This document shows positions 16,700 to 25,083 of a stretch of DNA of 34,578 nucleotides, in pieces; the first letter of the stretch is position 1; every line of letters begins with the position of its first letter. The stretch comes from SUP05 sp964577715. Its GTDB lineage: Bacteria > Pseudomonadota > Gammaproteobacteria > PS1 > Pseudothioglobaceae. A program made the translations under genes and the position numbers. The stretch spans positions 1 to 34,578 of the forward strand of contig CAZOAA010000017.1 in NCBI GenBank assembly GCA_964577715.1, given 5' to 3'. The notes below the pieces were generated by a model that saw only the letters and a program-made list of their open reading frames with translations, was not told the origin of the DNA and made no database searches.

Positions 16700-17522
16700 C
16701 ATCGCTCAATTCAGAGCCGATTTCTTTTGCTCTATCGAAAGCAGCACGCATAGCGTGAGAGATTATTATTTCAAAATTTTGATCTTGAAAAGATTCAATC
16801 GCCGCCTGTGTGGTGCCGTTGGGTGAGGTGACTTTAGCTCTGAGTTCGTGCAAAGAGTCGCTAGTTTCATTGGCCATCATGCTAGCGCCTAGTGCAGTTT
16901 GGATGCTTAATTTTTTGGCTGTATCTTTATCAAGGCCTAATGCAACACCAGACTTTGCCATTGATTCCATCATTAAAAATAAATAAGCAGGACCACTGCC
17001 CGATAGTGCGGTAACGGCATCTAACATGCTTTCATCTTCTATCCATAGGCAAGTGCTTACAGCACTCAGTATTTTTTCTGCCATGGATTTTTGCTCATCA
17101 CCCGTGTGCTCATTCGCAAATAATCCAGTAACACCTTGGCCTAATAATGCAGGTGTGTTTGGCATAGTGCGTACAATTGATTGATTCAGTCCTAGCCAGC
17201 GATCAATATCATGAGATCTTACACCAGCAGCAATAGAAACAATCAAGGTGTTGTTATTCAGTATCTCTTTTAAACTCTTACATACTGTGGATAAAACTTG
17301 CGGTTTGACTGCTAAAACAATAACATTGCATTGGGTTGCTAATTTGGCATTATCCGTAAAAACCTCAAGGTTAAATTCTTCTTTGCGTAGGGATAATAGG
17401 TCTTTGTTGGTGTCACTAATTTTGATATGACTTGCAGGAAAACCGTTGTCAATTAAACCAGATATCAATGCATAGGCCATATTTCCAGCACCGATAAAAC
17501 CGATTGTAGTAGAGTTTTGCAT
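16692..17522 (-). CDS. proC: Pyrroline-5-carboxylate reductase
   Basis: A 276-residue NAD(P)H-dependent reductase for the last step of proline synthesis. The dinucleotide fold starts IGFIGAGNMAYALISGLI. Further motifs are VILAVKPQVL, SIAAGV, VRTMPNTPALLGQGVTGLFAN and the C-terminal AVTALSGSGPAYLFLMMESM and VTSPNGTTQAAIESF, which form the family signature. Length is normal. It diverges from gph across a 70-base gap containing a 13-base palindrome. Its stop overlaps the start of the YgfX-like gene. The yggS-type gene that often precedes proC is absent. Confidence 0.96.
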   Translation of the reverse strand: MQNSTTIGFIGAGNMAYALISGLIDNGFPASHIKISDTNKDLLSLRKEEFNLEVFTDNAKLATQCNVIVLAVKPQVLSTVCKSLKEILNNNTLIVSIAAGVRSHDIDRWLGLNQSIVRTMPNTPALLGQGVTGLFANEHTGDEQKSMAEKILSAVSTCLWIEDESMLDAVTALSGSGPAYLFLMMESMAKSGVALGLDKDTAKKLSIQTALGASMMANETSDSLHELRAKVTSPNGTTQAAIESFQDQNFEIIISHAMRAAFDRAKEIGSELSDDE

Positions 17523-17534
17523 TAAAATATCTCG

Positions 17535-17547
17535 AACATAATATGTT
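17535..17547. promoter_or_regulatory. 13-base palindrome between proC and gph
   Basis: AACATA-A-TATGTT is a perfect inverted repeat in the 70-base gap between the divergent proC and gph genes. It could be an operator for either promoter, but a palindrome this short and AT-rich can arise by chance. Confidence 0.25.
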
Positions 17548-17592
17548 GCATATTCTACCTAAATACTACCTGTTAATAATACAAGGATAACA

Positions 17593-18261
17593 ATGAAAAA
17601 ATTTAACCCGAAATTAATCATGATTGATGTAGATGGAACGTTAGTTGATAGTGTTCCAGATTTGGCCTATTGTGTCGATGAGCTAATGGTTGCTATGGGT
17701 AGAGAAAAATGGGGTGAGGCCAAAGTACGACACTGGGTAGGCAACGGTGTGCCAAAATTGGTTGAACGCTCACTCACAGGCGAGCTTGAAGGCACAGTAG
17801 AGAAAGCAGATTTTGACAAGGCGTATCCAATTTTCTTAGATTTGTATGCACAGAATACATCAGGTCGCTCTTGTTTGTATGATGGTGTTAAAGAAGGGTT
17901 GAGTTATTTAAAATCACAAGGTTATACATTAGGCTGTGTTACCAATAAAGCTGAGCAATTCACCCATCCTTTATTAAAAGATTTGGGTATTTTTGACGAA
18001 TTTGAAATTGTAATTTCGGGCGATACGTTAGAAAAGAAAAAGCCTGATCCATTGCCGTTATTACATGCTGCTAAACACTTTGGTATTGAAGCGCAAGATT
18101 CAATGATGTTAGGTGATTCTATTAGTGATGTTAAGGCCTCACGTGCCGCTGGGTTTGAAATTATTTGCATGTCTTACGGTTATAATCATGGCGATGATAT
18201 TCGTGATGCCAACCCAGATCTTGTGATTGACTCAATGGCTGAGCTTAAAGATTATTTGTAA
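17593..18261 (+). CDS. gph: Phosphoglycolate phosphatase (HAD family)
   Basis: A 222-residue HAD phosphatase. Motif I is IDVDGTLVDSVPDL with the nucleophile and acid/base Asp. The cap domain follows, motif II is VTNKAEQF, motif III includes the Lys of KKKPDPLPLLHA, and motif IV is MLGDSISDVKASRAAG. Gph dephosphorylates 2-phosphoglycolate, formed by DNA repair and, in Calvin-cycle organisms, by RuBisCO oxygenation. HAD phosphatases overlap in specificity, but the length and SVPDLAYCVDELM segment fit Gph. AAGGAT lies 6 bases before the ATG, one of the clearer ribosome-binding sites here. bioA follows after 15 bases. Confidence 0.88.
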   Translation: MKKFNPKLIMIDVDGTLVDSVPDLAYCVDELMVAMGREKWGEAKVRHWVGNGVPKLVERSLTGELEGTVEKADFDKAYPIFLDLYAQNTSGRSCLYDGVKEGLSYLKSQGYTLGCVTNKAEQFTHPLLKDLGIFDEFEIVISGDTLEKKKPDPLPLLHAAKHFGIEAQDSMMLGDSISDVKASRAAGFEIICMSYGYNHGDDIRDANPDLVIDSMAELKDYL

Positions 18262-18276
18262 GTAAAATGTATCTGT

Positions 18277-19515
18277 ATGGATACATTTGATCAAGCCCAT
18301 ATTTGGCACCCTTATGCCAAAGTTCCAAATGAAATTACCAGTTATTTGGTTGAGTCGGCCAATGGTGTTTATCTTACTTTAGAAGACGGACACCAAATTA
18401 TTGATGGTATGAGTTCGTGGTGGAGTGCGATTCATGGTTACAATCACCCGGTACTCAATAAGGCTGTCAAAACTCAACTAAGTAAAATGTCTCATGTGAT
18501 GTTTGGCGGTTTGACTCATCAGAGCGCCATAGATCTAGCAAAAACCTTAGTAGAAATCACACCAGAAAATTTAACTAAAGTTTTTTTTACTGATTCAGGC
18601 TCAGTGTCGGTGGAAGTGGCTTTAAAGATGGCATTGCAATATTGGTATAATAAAAAACAACCAAACAAACAAAAATTTGTCACCATTCGTGGCGGTTATC
18701 ATGGCGATACATTTGGCGCCATGAGTGTGTGTGACCCTGATAACGGCATGCATCATTTATTCTCAGGTGTATTGCCAAAGCATTTTTTTGTTAAAAGTCC
18801 ATCAGTGTTTACTGTGGACGAAGCCCTGCAAGATTTAGAATCAACTTTAAAGAAAAACACTGATTCAATTGCAGCGATGATTTTAGAGCCTGTGGTACAA
18901 GGTGCAGGCGGAATGCGACTTTATAACCCTCAGTATCTAGCAAAAGCAAAAGCACTGTGCGAGCAATATAATGTATTGTTTATTTTGGATGAAATTGCAA
19001 CTGGCTTTGGTAGAACGGGCGAGCTTTTTGCACTCGAATATGTGGATGTTGAGCCGGATATCTTATGTTTGGGTAAAGCATTAACCGGTGGTTATATGAC
19101 ACTGGCTGCCACCCTTACAACAGATGATGTTGCTAATAATGTAGCTACACTCATGCACGGGCCAACCTTTATGGCCAACCCTCTTGCTTGCAGTATAGCA
19201 AATGCTAGTATTAAGCTGTTGTTAGATTCTGACTGGCAAAACAGTATTGCCAACATTGAAAAAATATTTCATACTGAGTTATCCTCACTTAAACAGCATG
19301 ATAAAGTTGCAGATGTGCGTATATTGGGCGCCATTGCAGTAATTGAAACCAAAGAAGAAATTGAGGTAGAATGGAGTCAAAAGCGTTTGGTTGAACTAGG
19401 TGTTTGGTTAAGGCCTTATGGCAAGTTACTTTATACAATGCCACCATTTACGATTAAAGAAGATGAATTATTAACCATCACCGGTGCTATTAAAACTGTT
19501 GTGGGGGAATTATGA
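18277..19515 (+). CDS. bioA: Adenosylmethionine-8-amino-7-oxononanoate aminotransferase
   Basis: A 412-residue class III PLP aminotransferase of biotin synthesis; it uses SAM as amino donor to make 7,8-diaminopelargonate. Family marks: IWHPYAK at the N-terminus, MSSWWSAIHGYNHP, FTDSGSVSVEVALKMA, GGYHGDTFGAMSVCD, ILDEIATGFGRTG and LCLGKALTGGY, which carries the PLP lysine. The WHPYA opening and SSWW separate BioA from other class III enzymes. Other bio genes are not in the window. It follows gph closely, and its stop overlaps the next ATG (ATGA). Confidence 0.95.
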   Translation: MDTFDQAHIWHPYAKVPNEITSYLVESANGVYLTLEDGHQIIDGMSSWWSAIHGYNHPVLNKAVKTQLSKMSHVMFGGLTHQSAIDLAKTLVEITPENLTKVFFTDSGSVSVEVALKMALQYWYNKKQPNKQKFVTIRGGYHGDTFGAMSVCDPDNGMHHLFSGVLPKHFFVKSPSVFTVDEALQDLESTLKKNTDSIAAMILEPVVQGAGGMRLYNPQYLAKAKALCEQYNVLFILDEIATGFGRTGELFALEYVDVEPDILCLGKALTGGYMTLAATLTTDDVANNVATLMHGPTFMANPLACSIANASIKLLLDSDWQNSIANIEKIFHTELSSLKQHDKVADVRILGAIAVIETKEEIEVEWSQKRLVELGVWLRPYGKLLYTMPPFTIKEDELLTITGAIKTVVGEL

Positions 19516-20450
19516 GAATTTTAACGTTATTGTTGGTGTTATTTGTTTCGTCATCACAAGCTGCTGATTATAAAAAAGTAAGTGTCAACCTTGAAGCGCA
19601 AAAGCTAATGGGCAGTGCGTATTACGTGCCAGGGTTATCTGGTGCTGCAACAGAATATGAAGGTTTTATCTCTAATGCAGGATTTATAGTGACAACTGAA
19701 GGTGTTGTTGTTTTTGATGCATTAGGCACGCCTGCACTTGCTAATGCTATGCTTGGTGAGATACGAAAAATAACGGATCAACCTATTAAGATTGTTGTAG
19801 TCAGTCATTATCATGCAGACCATATATACGGATTACAAGTTTTTAAAGAATTAGGCGCACAGATTTGGGCGCCAAAAGGTGCTTGGGATTATCTCGACTC
19901 TGAAACTGCAGAAACTTTATTAGACTCAAGGCGCACTAGTTTGTTTCCATGGGTTAATAATAAAACATACCTAGTAGAGCCAGATCGAATTATTAATAAA
20001 GACACTAGATTTAGCCTTGGTCAACATAAGTTTCTAATTAGCTATTTTGGAAAGGTACATTCGGACGGTGATATGTCGTTGTTAAATCTGACTGACCAAA
20101 CACTTTATAGCGGTGATTTAATTTTTGAAGGGCGTATACCTTTTGTGGGCGATGCAGATATTATTAAATGGACTCAATCGCTAGATCGTGTCCGTAATAT
20201 TGAAATGGAGTATTTTGTTCCAGGTCATGGCATTGCATCTGACCAACCTCAAGAAACCATGGACCTAACCCATCGATATCTCAATTTTTTGCTTGATAAA
20301 TTGACCGTGGCAGTGGATGACATGACACCATTTGATGAAGCCTATGATGCTATTGATTGGTCAGCATTTGAAGATGAGCCGGCTTTTGATGCGGCTAATC
20401 GTAGGAATGCATATGCAGTTTATCTTTATTTGGAAAGAGTGCTAGACTAA
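19512..20450 (+). CDS. Secreted metallo-beta-lactamase-fold hydrolase (SoxH-like)
   Basis: A 312-residue protein with a signal peptide at about residues 1-17 (ending SSQA), so probably periplasmic. The zinc site is complete: SHYHADH, then H in GKVHSDGD, D in YSGDLIFEGRIPFVGDAD and H in PGHG. The GDLIFEGRIPFVGDAD segment is typical of the SoxH / quinoprotein-relay metallohydrolase group. Substrate unknown. It is translationally coupled to bioA by the ATGA overlap, which probably reflects packing rather than a link to biotin. It differs from the protein at 1045-1998 in the metal motif (HYHADH against HVHGDH), so the two are not recent duplicates. Confidence 0.8.
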   Translation: MRILTLLLVLFVSSSQAADYKKVSVNLEAQKLMGSAYYVPGLSGAATEYEGFISNAGFIVTTEGVVVFDALGTPALANAMLGEIRKITDQPIKIVVVSHYHADHIYGLQVFKELGAQIWAPKGAWDYLDSETAETLLDSRRTSLFPWVNNKTYLVEPDRIINKDTRFSLGQHKFLISYFGKVHSDGDMSLLNLTDQTLYSGDLIFEGRIPFVGDADIIKWTQSLDRVRNIEMEYFVPGHGIASDQPQETMDLTHRYLNFLLDKLTVAVDDMTPFDEAYDAIDWSAFEDEPAFDAANRRNAYAVYLYLERVLD

Positions 20451-22430
20451 CTACTCAATCGGATCTATATCTAAATAAAAGCGCACTTTGTTTTTCAACT
20501 TTAAAGTATCAATGTGCTTATTGAAAGTTAAAAGTATTTGATGCAATGCTTTCCTGTCATTTGATTGTAAATACAAGTTGAAATAATAATAATCTGATTT
20601 TTTTGGGATAATATTAGCAACAGGACCCCAAATTTCTACCGTATCAATTTTGATGCTTTTAAGTAAACTTACCGCTTCACGTAAAAAATCTTCAGCATTT
20701 TGTTTATTTTTAGCATTCGAACACAATAACGCTTGATGGGAAAATGGCGGCATCATTGCATCGTGACGTTGCTTTAATAACTCATTGGCAAATTGTACAT
20801 AGCGAGCAGAAAGTACATATTTAAAAATCGGATGTTCTGGATAGCGTGTTTGGATAACTACCTCTCCTTGTTGGGTTTTCCCCTCGGGTGCTGTACTTCT
20901 ACCGGCACGCCCAGAGACTTGAATGAGTAGTTGCGCGAGATGTTCCGTTGCACGAAAATCAATTGAAAGTAGTCCGGCATCTGTGTCTAATACACCTACC
21001 ATTGCAAGATTAGAAAAATCATGACCCTTGGCTAACATTTGCGTGCCAACGATAATACAAGGTTTGCCAGAGTTGATTTGTTTTAGATGTTCATTAAATG
21101 CTTTTTTTCGTCGTGTTGTGTCTCTATCAATGCGAATAATAGGCGTATCAGAAAAATACGATGAAAGTGTTTCTTCCAGTCTTTCTGTGCCATATCCTAA
21201 TACTTCAAGGCTTGGTTCATTACACTCAGGGCAGGTGTGTACAGGCATTTGTTCATCGCCACAATGATGGCATTTGAGACGGTTGATTTGACGATGGTAG
21301 ACCACGGTGGAATCACAGCGATTGCACTCGGCCTTCCAGCCACATTCCTTGCAATAATAAATGGGCGCATAACCACGGCGATTAATAAACAGCATAATTT
21401 GTTTGCCATTTGACAAATATCCTTGTATTTTTTCAATTAATACGGCTGATAGTGCACTGTTAGGGTTAGTGCGCATATCAATTAGACTGACTTTTGGCAG
21501 TATAGCCTCACCAGCACGTTTAGTTAGCGTTAGGTGAATAAGTTTTTTATCAATGACATTTTTAAGTGTTTCTAATGAGGGTGTTGCACTTCCTAAAACT
21601 AAAGGAATGTTAGATTGCTTGGCACGAATAAAGCTTAAATCTCGAGCTGAATAACGAAAGCTTGATTGTTGTTTAAAAGAGCCATCATGCTCTTCATCAA
21701 TAATAATTAAACCAAGATTTGGCATGGGTGCAAAAATAGCACTACGAGTACCCAGCACCACACCAGCGTCCCCTTTTTTTGCCATTATATAGGCGTCTAA
21801 TTTTTGTGTTTCATTGAGTTGTGAATGTATTGCCACTATCTTAGTTTCTAGGCGTGACTCAAAGCGTGAAATCATTTGTGGAGTTAGTCCAATTTCAGGC
21901 ACTAATACTAAAATTTGTTTGCCTTGATTAAGTAATGTTTGGGTAATTTGTAGATATACCTCAGTTTTTCCACTACCCGTCACACCATGTAGCAAAAAAC
22001 CAGTATATTGTCCAAGTGAATTTTGAACTTTTTCAATGGCAATGTTTTGTTCATCAGTGGTTTTGAAATCAGGCGCTTTGGTCTTAGTTGATGTAGCAGT
22101 CTCGCGTTTAATTTTTGCCTCTTTTCCTAAGCGTAAATTTTTTGGTAAGGCAGCTGATATAACTTCACCAATAGGGTGATGATAATATTGGGATGACCAA
22201 AATAGAAAGTCTAAGATTGGTTTGTCTAAGATTGGCACATCGTCTAGCACTTCCTCAACTGATTTAAGTTTGTCAAACTCACTTTTGTCTTTATTTCCCA
22301 ATACTATACCCACTACTTTTTTGCGAATAAAAGGTACCTTTACTCGCGCGCCAATAGGCACTTTGATATCATATTGGTAATCAAATGTTTTGTTTAACGG
22401 TACAGGTATTGCAACTTCAACGATCGCCAT
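20451..22430 (-). CDS. priA: Primosomal replication-restart helicase PriA, shortened form
   Basis: A 659-residue SF2 helicase that reloads the replisome at stalled forks. The N-terminal 3'-DNA-binding domain is at about 1-103 (VAIPVPLNKTFDY, YYHHPIGEV). The Walker A motif GVTGSGKTEVYL has its Lys at 155, and DEEHDGSFKQ follows. Four Cys-x2-Cys pairs (CKEC, CNRC, CHHC, CPEC) form the two-zinc insertion. Later come GTQMLAKGHDF and QVSGRAGR. E. coli PriA is 732 residues with its Walker Lys about 75 residues later. The missing piece lies between the two N-terminal domains, so the winged-helix domain appears absent. It is otherwise intact. Confidence 0.95.
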   Translation of the reverse strand: MAIVEVAIPVPLNKTFDYQYDIKVPIGARVKVPFIRKKVVGIVLGNKDKSEFDKLKSVEEVLDDVPILDKPILDFLFWSSQYYHHPIGEVISAALPKNLRLGKEAKIKRETATSTKTKAPDFKTTDEQNIAIEKVQNSLGQYTGFLLHGVTGSGKTEVYLQITQTLLNQGKQILVLVPEIGLTPQMISRFESRLETKIVAIHSQLNETQKLDAYIMAKKGDAGVVLGTRSAIFAPMPNLGLIIIDEEHDGSFKQQSSFRYSARDLSFIRAKQSNIPLVLGSATPSLETLKNVIDKKLIHLTLTKRAGEAILPKVSLIDMRTNPNSALSAVLIEKIQGYLSNGKQIMLFINRRGYAPIYYCKECGWKAECNRCDSTVVYHRQINRLKCHHCGDEQMPVHTCPECNEPSLEVLGYGTERLEETLSSYFSDTPIIRIDRDTTRRKKAFNEHLKQINSGKPCIIVGTQMLAKGHDFSNLAMVGVLDTDAGLLSIDFRATEHLAQLLIQVSGRAGRSTAPEGKTQQGEVVIQTRYPEHPIFKYVLSARYVQFANELLKQRHDAMMPPFSHQALLCSNAKNKQNAEDFLREAVSLLKSIKIDTVEIWGPVANIIPKKSDYYYFNLYLQSNDRKALHQILLTFNKHIDTLKLKNKVRFYLDIDPIE

Positions 22431-22451
22431 TAATGAATAAATTTATGTGGG

Positions 22452-22470
22452 TAAAATGAAAATCATTTTA
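22452..22470. promoter_or_regulatory. Fur-box-like palindrome between priA and ybeY
   Basis: A 19-base sequence, TAAAATGA-AAA-TCATTTTA, with perfect 8-base arms, lies in the 55-base gap between the divergent priA and ybeY starts. Aligned to the classical Fur consensus (GATAATGATAATCATTATC) it matches at 14 of 19 positions by eye. AT-rich background makes such matches easier, and neither gene is a typical iron-regulated target. Confidence 0.3.
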
Positions 22471-22485
22471 TTCTAAATATTAAGT

Positions 22486-22926
22486 GTGATTGTTATTCAA
22501 AATAGTATTAATGATGTTTCAGTTGATGAACAGCATTTAATTAATACAATGCAACAAGTGATTGACGAACTTGGATCTGGCTCAAGTGAGTTGTTAATTC
22601 GTATTGTTGATGAACAAGAGATTCAAGATTTAAATAAAAAATATCGCAATAAAGACAAACCAACCAATGTCCTATCTTTTCCATCAGACCTACCTAAAGA
22701 GATTGATGAGGCAATTTTAGGTGACGTGGTGATTTGCACTAGTGTGGTGGTCAGTGAGGCTAAAGCACAAAACAAAACTTTTGACGATCATCTAATTCAT
22801 ATGGCTATTCACGGCACATTGCATTTGATGGGTTATGACCATATTGAGCAATCTGGCGCTAATGAGATGGAAACCTTGGAAATAAAAATTTTGGAAAAAA
22901 TCAAAATCGATAATCCTTATGAATAA
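22486..22926 (+). CDS. ybeY: Endoribonuclease / rRNA maturation factor YbeY
   Basis: A 146-residue zinc-dependent single-strand endoribonuclease involved in 16S rRNA 3'-end maturation and 70S quality control. The metal motif HMAIHGTLHLMGYDH (H-x3-H-x5-H) is present, as are LNKKYRNKDKPTNVLSFP and LGDVVIC. The start is GTG 22486: this gives the usual family N-terminus, and no in-frame ATG lies upstream before a stop. The usual neighbours phoH and corC are not adjacent. It converges with tilS (7 bases between stops) and diverges from priA. Confidence 0.95.
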   Translation: MIVIQNSINDVSVDEQHLINTMQQVIDELGSGSSELLIRIVDEQEIQDLNKKYRNKDKPTNVLSFPSDLPKEIDEAILGDVVICTSVVVSEAKAQNKTFDDHLIHMAIHGTLHLMGYDHIEQSGANEMETLEIKILEKIKIDNPYE

Positions 22927-22933
22927 TAATGCG

Positions 22934-24109
22934 TTAATCGGCGTGCTCCATTCTTCCAATACGCTCCATCGCGCGTAATTCATCATCAATATAGTACATT
23001 TTTAGCGAATTTCGCTCCCAAGGCGGAATATCAGCCTCTTGCAATACCTTTTTGAGTGATTGAGAGTGTTTTTTGCCCGGTAATCTAATGCGTTGCCCCT
23101 CGCTACGATAGCGAATAGAAAAATTTGGTAAATTTTTAAATTCTGCATGAAATGGGCAGTAATCTTGATTTTTCTGTTTCTTATTGTTAATAAAATATAA
23201 TTCATTTTGATATCGGCGAATTTCAAACTCATCCCAAAGCACTAAAGGTTGTGCATCTTGTTTGGCGTAAAGAAGATCGATAATTTGCTGCATTAGCTGA
23301 TCGCTAGGTGCCAAAAAGTTAATTAAATTAAGATGATGTCGTAAGATATTCTTAATTCTATGGGTTTCAAGTTTGGTTAGTTCTGATGTATTGATACGAC
23401 CACTTTCATTAATAATATTTTTATTCTTTATGTCGATGTCTGCTAATTCACGTGTGAGCTTTAAAGCTTCTGATTGGTGCTTTGCGCTTCTAGATAGTGT
23501 TTTTGTTAAGTTTTTATAGGTTTTTGCTAGTTGAGGAATAATCTCTAAACGTAGGTAATTGCGCCTAAAATTAGTGTTTTTGTTGCTATCGTCTTCAATC
23601 CAGTTAAGTTTGTGTTTTTTTGCGTATTTAATAATTTGCTGTTTTTCGATATTAAGCAGTGGTCGGTAATGGACACCTTTTCCTAGTGCTTTTTCTTTTG
23701 GCATTGAGGCCAGTCCTGCTACGCCAGACCCGCGAAGTAATTGCAAAAGTAAAGTTTCTGCTTGATCATCTTGATGGTGTGCAGTACAGAGTACCTCGTT
23801 TTCTAGTAAAGACGAAGATAATGAATGATAACGAATTTTACGTGCATTTTCTTCTAAATTAGAGTCATTATTTGGATATATGTCAATATGATAGTAATCT
23901 ATTTTTAATGTTTTACAAAGCTTTTTACAAAAGCTATCCCACTCTGTGCAATATTTTGACAGGTGGTGATTACAATGAATGGCACGCAAGTTATCTGGAT
24001 AGTGATTGTGAAGATAATGCAATAATACAACCGAATCGATACCACCACTTAGAGCGAGAACAATATTTTTGTCCTTAAGGTAAGGGTCTTTACTCTTTAA
24101 ATTTTCCAA
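22934..24109 (-). CDS. tilS: tRNA(Ile)-lysidine synthetase
   Basis: A 391-residue N-type ATP pyrophosphatase that converts C34 of tRNA-Ile2(CAU) to lysidine so that it reads AUA. The PP-loop is ALSGGIDSVVLLHYL, with HCNHHLS, AHHQDDQAETLLLQLLRGSG and the family segment WIEDDSN-x5-RNYLR. A C-terminal substrate domain (RIRLPGKKHSQSLKKVLQE) is present. The only usable start is TTG 24109, 20 bases inside the end of accA, with an in-frame stop directly upstream. The accA-tilS order is common in proteobacteria. Its substrate tRNA is encoded at 7685-7761. Confidence 0.93.
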   Translation of the reverse strand: MENLKSKDPYLKDKNIVLALSGGIDSVVLLHYLHNHYPDNLRAIHCNHHLSKYCTEWDSFCKKLCKTLKIDYYHIDIYPNNDSNLEENARKIRYHSLSSSLLENEVLCTAHHQDDQAETLLLQLLRGSGVAGLASMPKEKALGKGVHYRPLLNIEKQQIIKYAKKHKLNWIEDDSNKNTNFRRNYLRLEIIPQLAKTYKNLTKTLSRSAKHQSEALKLTRELADIDIKNKNIINESGRINTSELTKLETHRIKNILRHHLNLINFLAPSDQLMQQIIDLLYAKQDAQPLVLWDEFEIRRYQNELYFINNKKQKNQDYCPFHAEFKNLPNFSIRYRSEGQRIRLPGKKHSQSLKKVLQEADIPPWERNSLKMYYIDDELRAMERIGRMEHAD

Positions 24110-25040
24110 AACTTAAGAGCTTATCGGCTCGAGCTTGAAGTAGCTGATCAGTTGGCGTTTTTACAATTAGTTGTAATTGTTTTTTTAGTGCATCTTTAAG
24201 AAGTTTTTTTGCCTCGTCTGTGTCACGATGAATACCGCCAAGTGGTTCAGCAATAATCTCATCAATTAGATTATTTTTCTTTAAATGAGCACTTGTCAGT
24301 TTTAGTGATTCTGCTGCAATATTAGCTTTAGTAGCATCGTTATATAAAATGGAAGCACAGCCTTCCGGGGATATAACTGAGTAAATACTGTATTCAAACA
24401 TCATTAATACATCTGCCACGCCAATAGCGAGTGCGCCACCAGAGCCACCTTCACCAATCACCACTGAGATAATCGGCGTGGCAAGTGTTGACATTTCAAA
24501 TAAATTCTTTGCAATGGCTTCAGATTGTCCACGTTCTTCTGCACCAATACCGGGGTAAGCGCCAGGCGTGTCAATAAAAGTAATAATAGGCATTGAAAAT
24601 TTTTCAGCCATTTTCATCAGGCGTAACGCTTTTCGATAGCCTTCTGGGCGCGGCATACCAAAGTTGTGCTTGAGCTTGTCTTGTGTTGATCTACCTTTTT
24701 GTTGTCCAATAAACATTACACTTTGGCCATCTAATTTAGCAATGCCACCTATAATGGCATGATCGTCTGCATAGGCACGGTCGCCATGTAATTCGCTAAA
24801 CTCATCAAATACATCATCAATATAGTCAAGCGTATAGAGTCGATTAGGGTGTCTCGCTAGTTGTGATATTTGCCAATCACTAAGTGATGAAAATATTTTT
24901 TTGGTTAATGCACTACTTTTAGTTTTTAACGCTTCCATCTCTTTAACGATGTCAGCCTTATCTTTAATATTGCAAAGCGCTTGTATTTTGCCTTCTAAGT
25001 CGGCAATCGGTTGTTCGAAATCAAGATAATCTAAATTCAT
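24090..25040 (-). CDS. accA: Acetyl-CoA carboxylase carboxyltransferase subunit alpha
   Basis: A 316-residue subunit that with AccD transfers the carboxyl group from carboxybiotin to acetyl-CoA, the first step of fatty acid synthesis. Signatures: LDYLDFEQPIADLEGKI, ARHPNRLYTLDYID, FSELHGDRAYADD, the crotonase-fold oxyanion region GAYPGIGAEERGQSEAIA and IGEGGSGGALAIGVAD. Full length. The 3' end overlaps tilS by 20 bases. An extended -10 sequence (25074-25082) lies 33 bases upstream of the ATG and overlaps the start codon of the divergent LysE-family gene. Confidence 0.97.
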   Translation of the reverse strand: MNLDYLDFEQPIADLEGKIQALCNIKDKADIVKEMEALKTKSSALTKKIFSSLSDWQISQLARHPNRLYTLDYIDDVFDEFSELHGDRAYADDHAIIGGIAKLDGQSVMFIGQQKGRSTQDKLKHNFGMPRPEGYRKALRLMKMAEKFSMPIITFIDTPGAYPGIGAEERGQSEAIAKNLFEMSTLATPIISVVIGEGGSGGALAIGVADVLMMFEYSIYSVISPEGCASILYNDATKANIAAESLKLTSAHLKKNNLIDEIIAEPLGGIHRDTDEAKKLLKDALKKQLQLIVKTPTDQLLQARADKLLSFGKFKE

Positions 25041-25073
25041 AGGGCGTTAAAATGAATGTTTAATAATATTTGA

Positions 25074-25082
25074 ATTATAGCA
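25074..25082 (-). promoter_or_regulatory. Extended -10 promoter element of accA
   Basis: TG-C-TATAAT on the minus strand is a perfect extended -10 element, 33 bases before the accA ATG. It lies on the first bases upstream of the divergent LysE-family ATG at 25084, so its upstream half falls inside that coding sequence. No -35 box is seen, and extended -10 promoters do not need one. Confidence 0.5.
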
Positions 25083-25083
25083 G

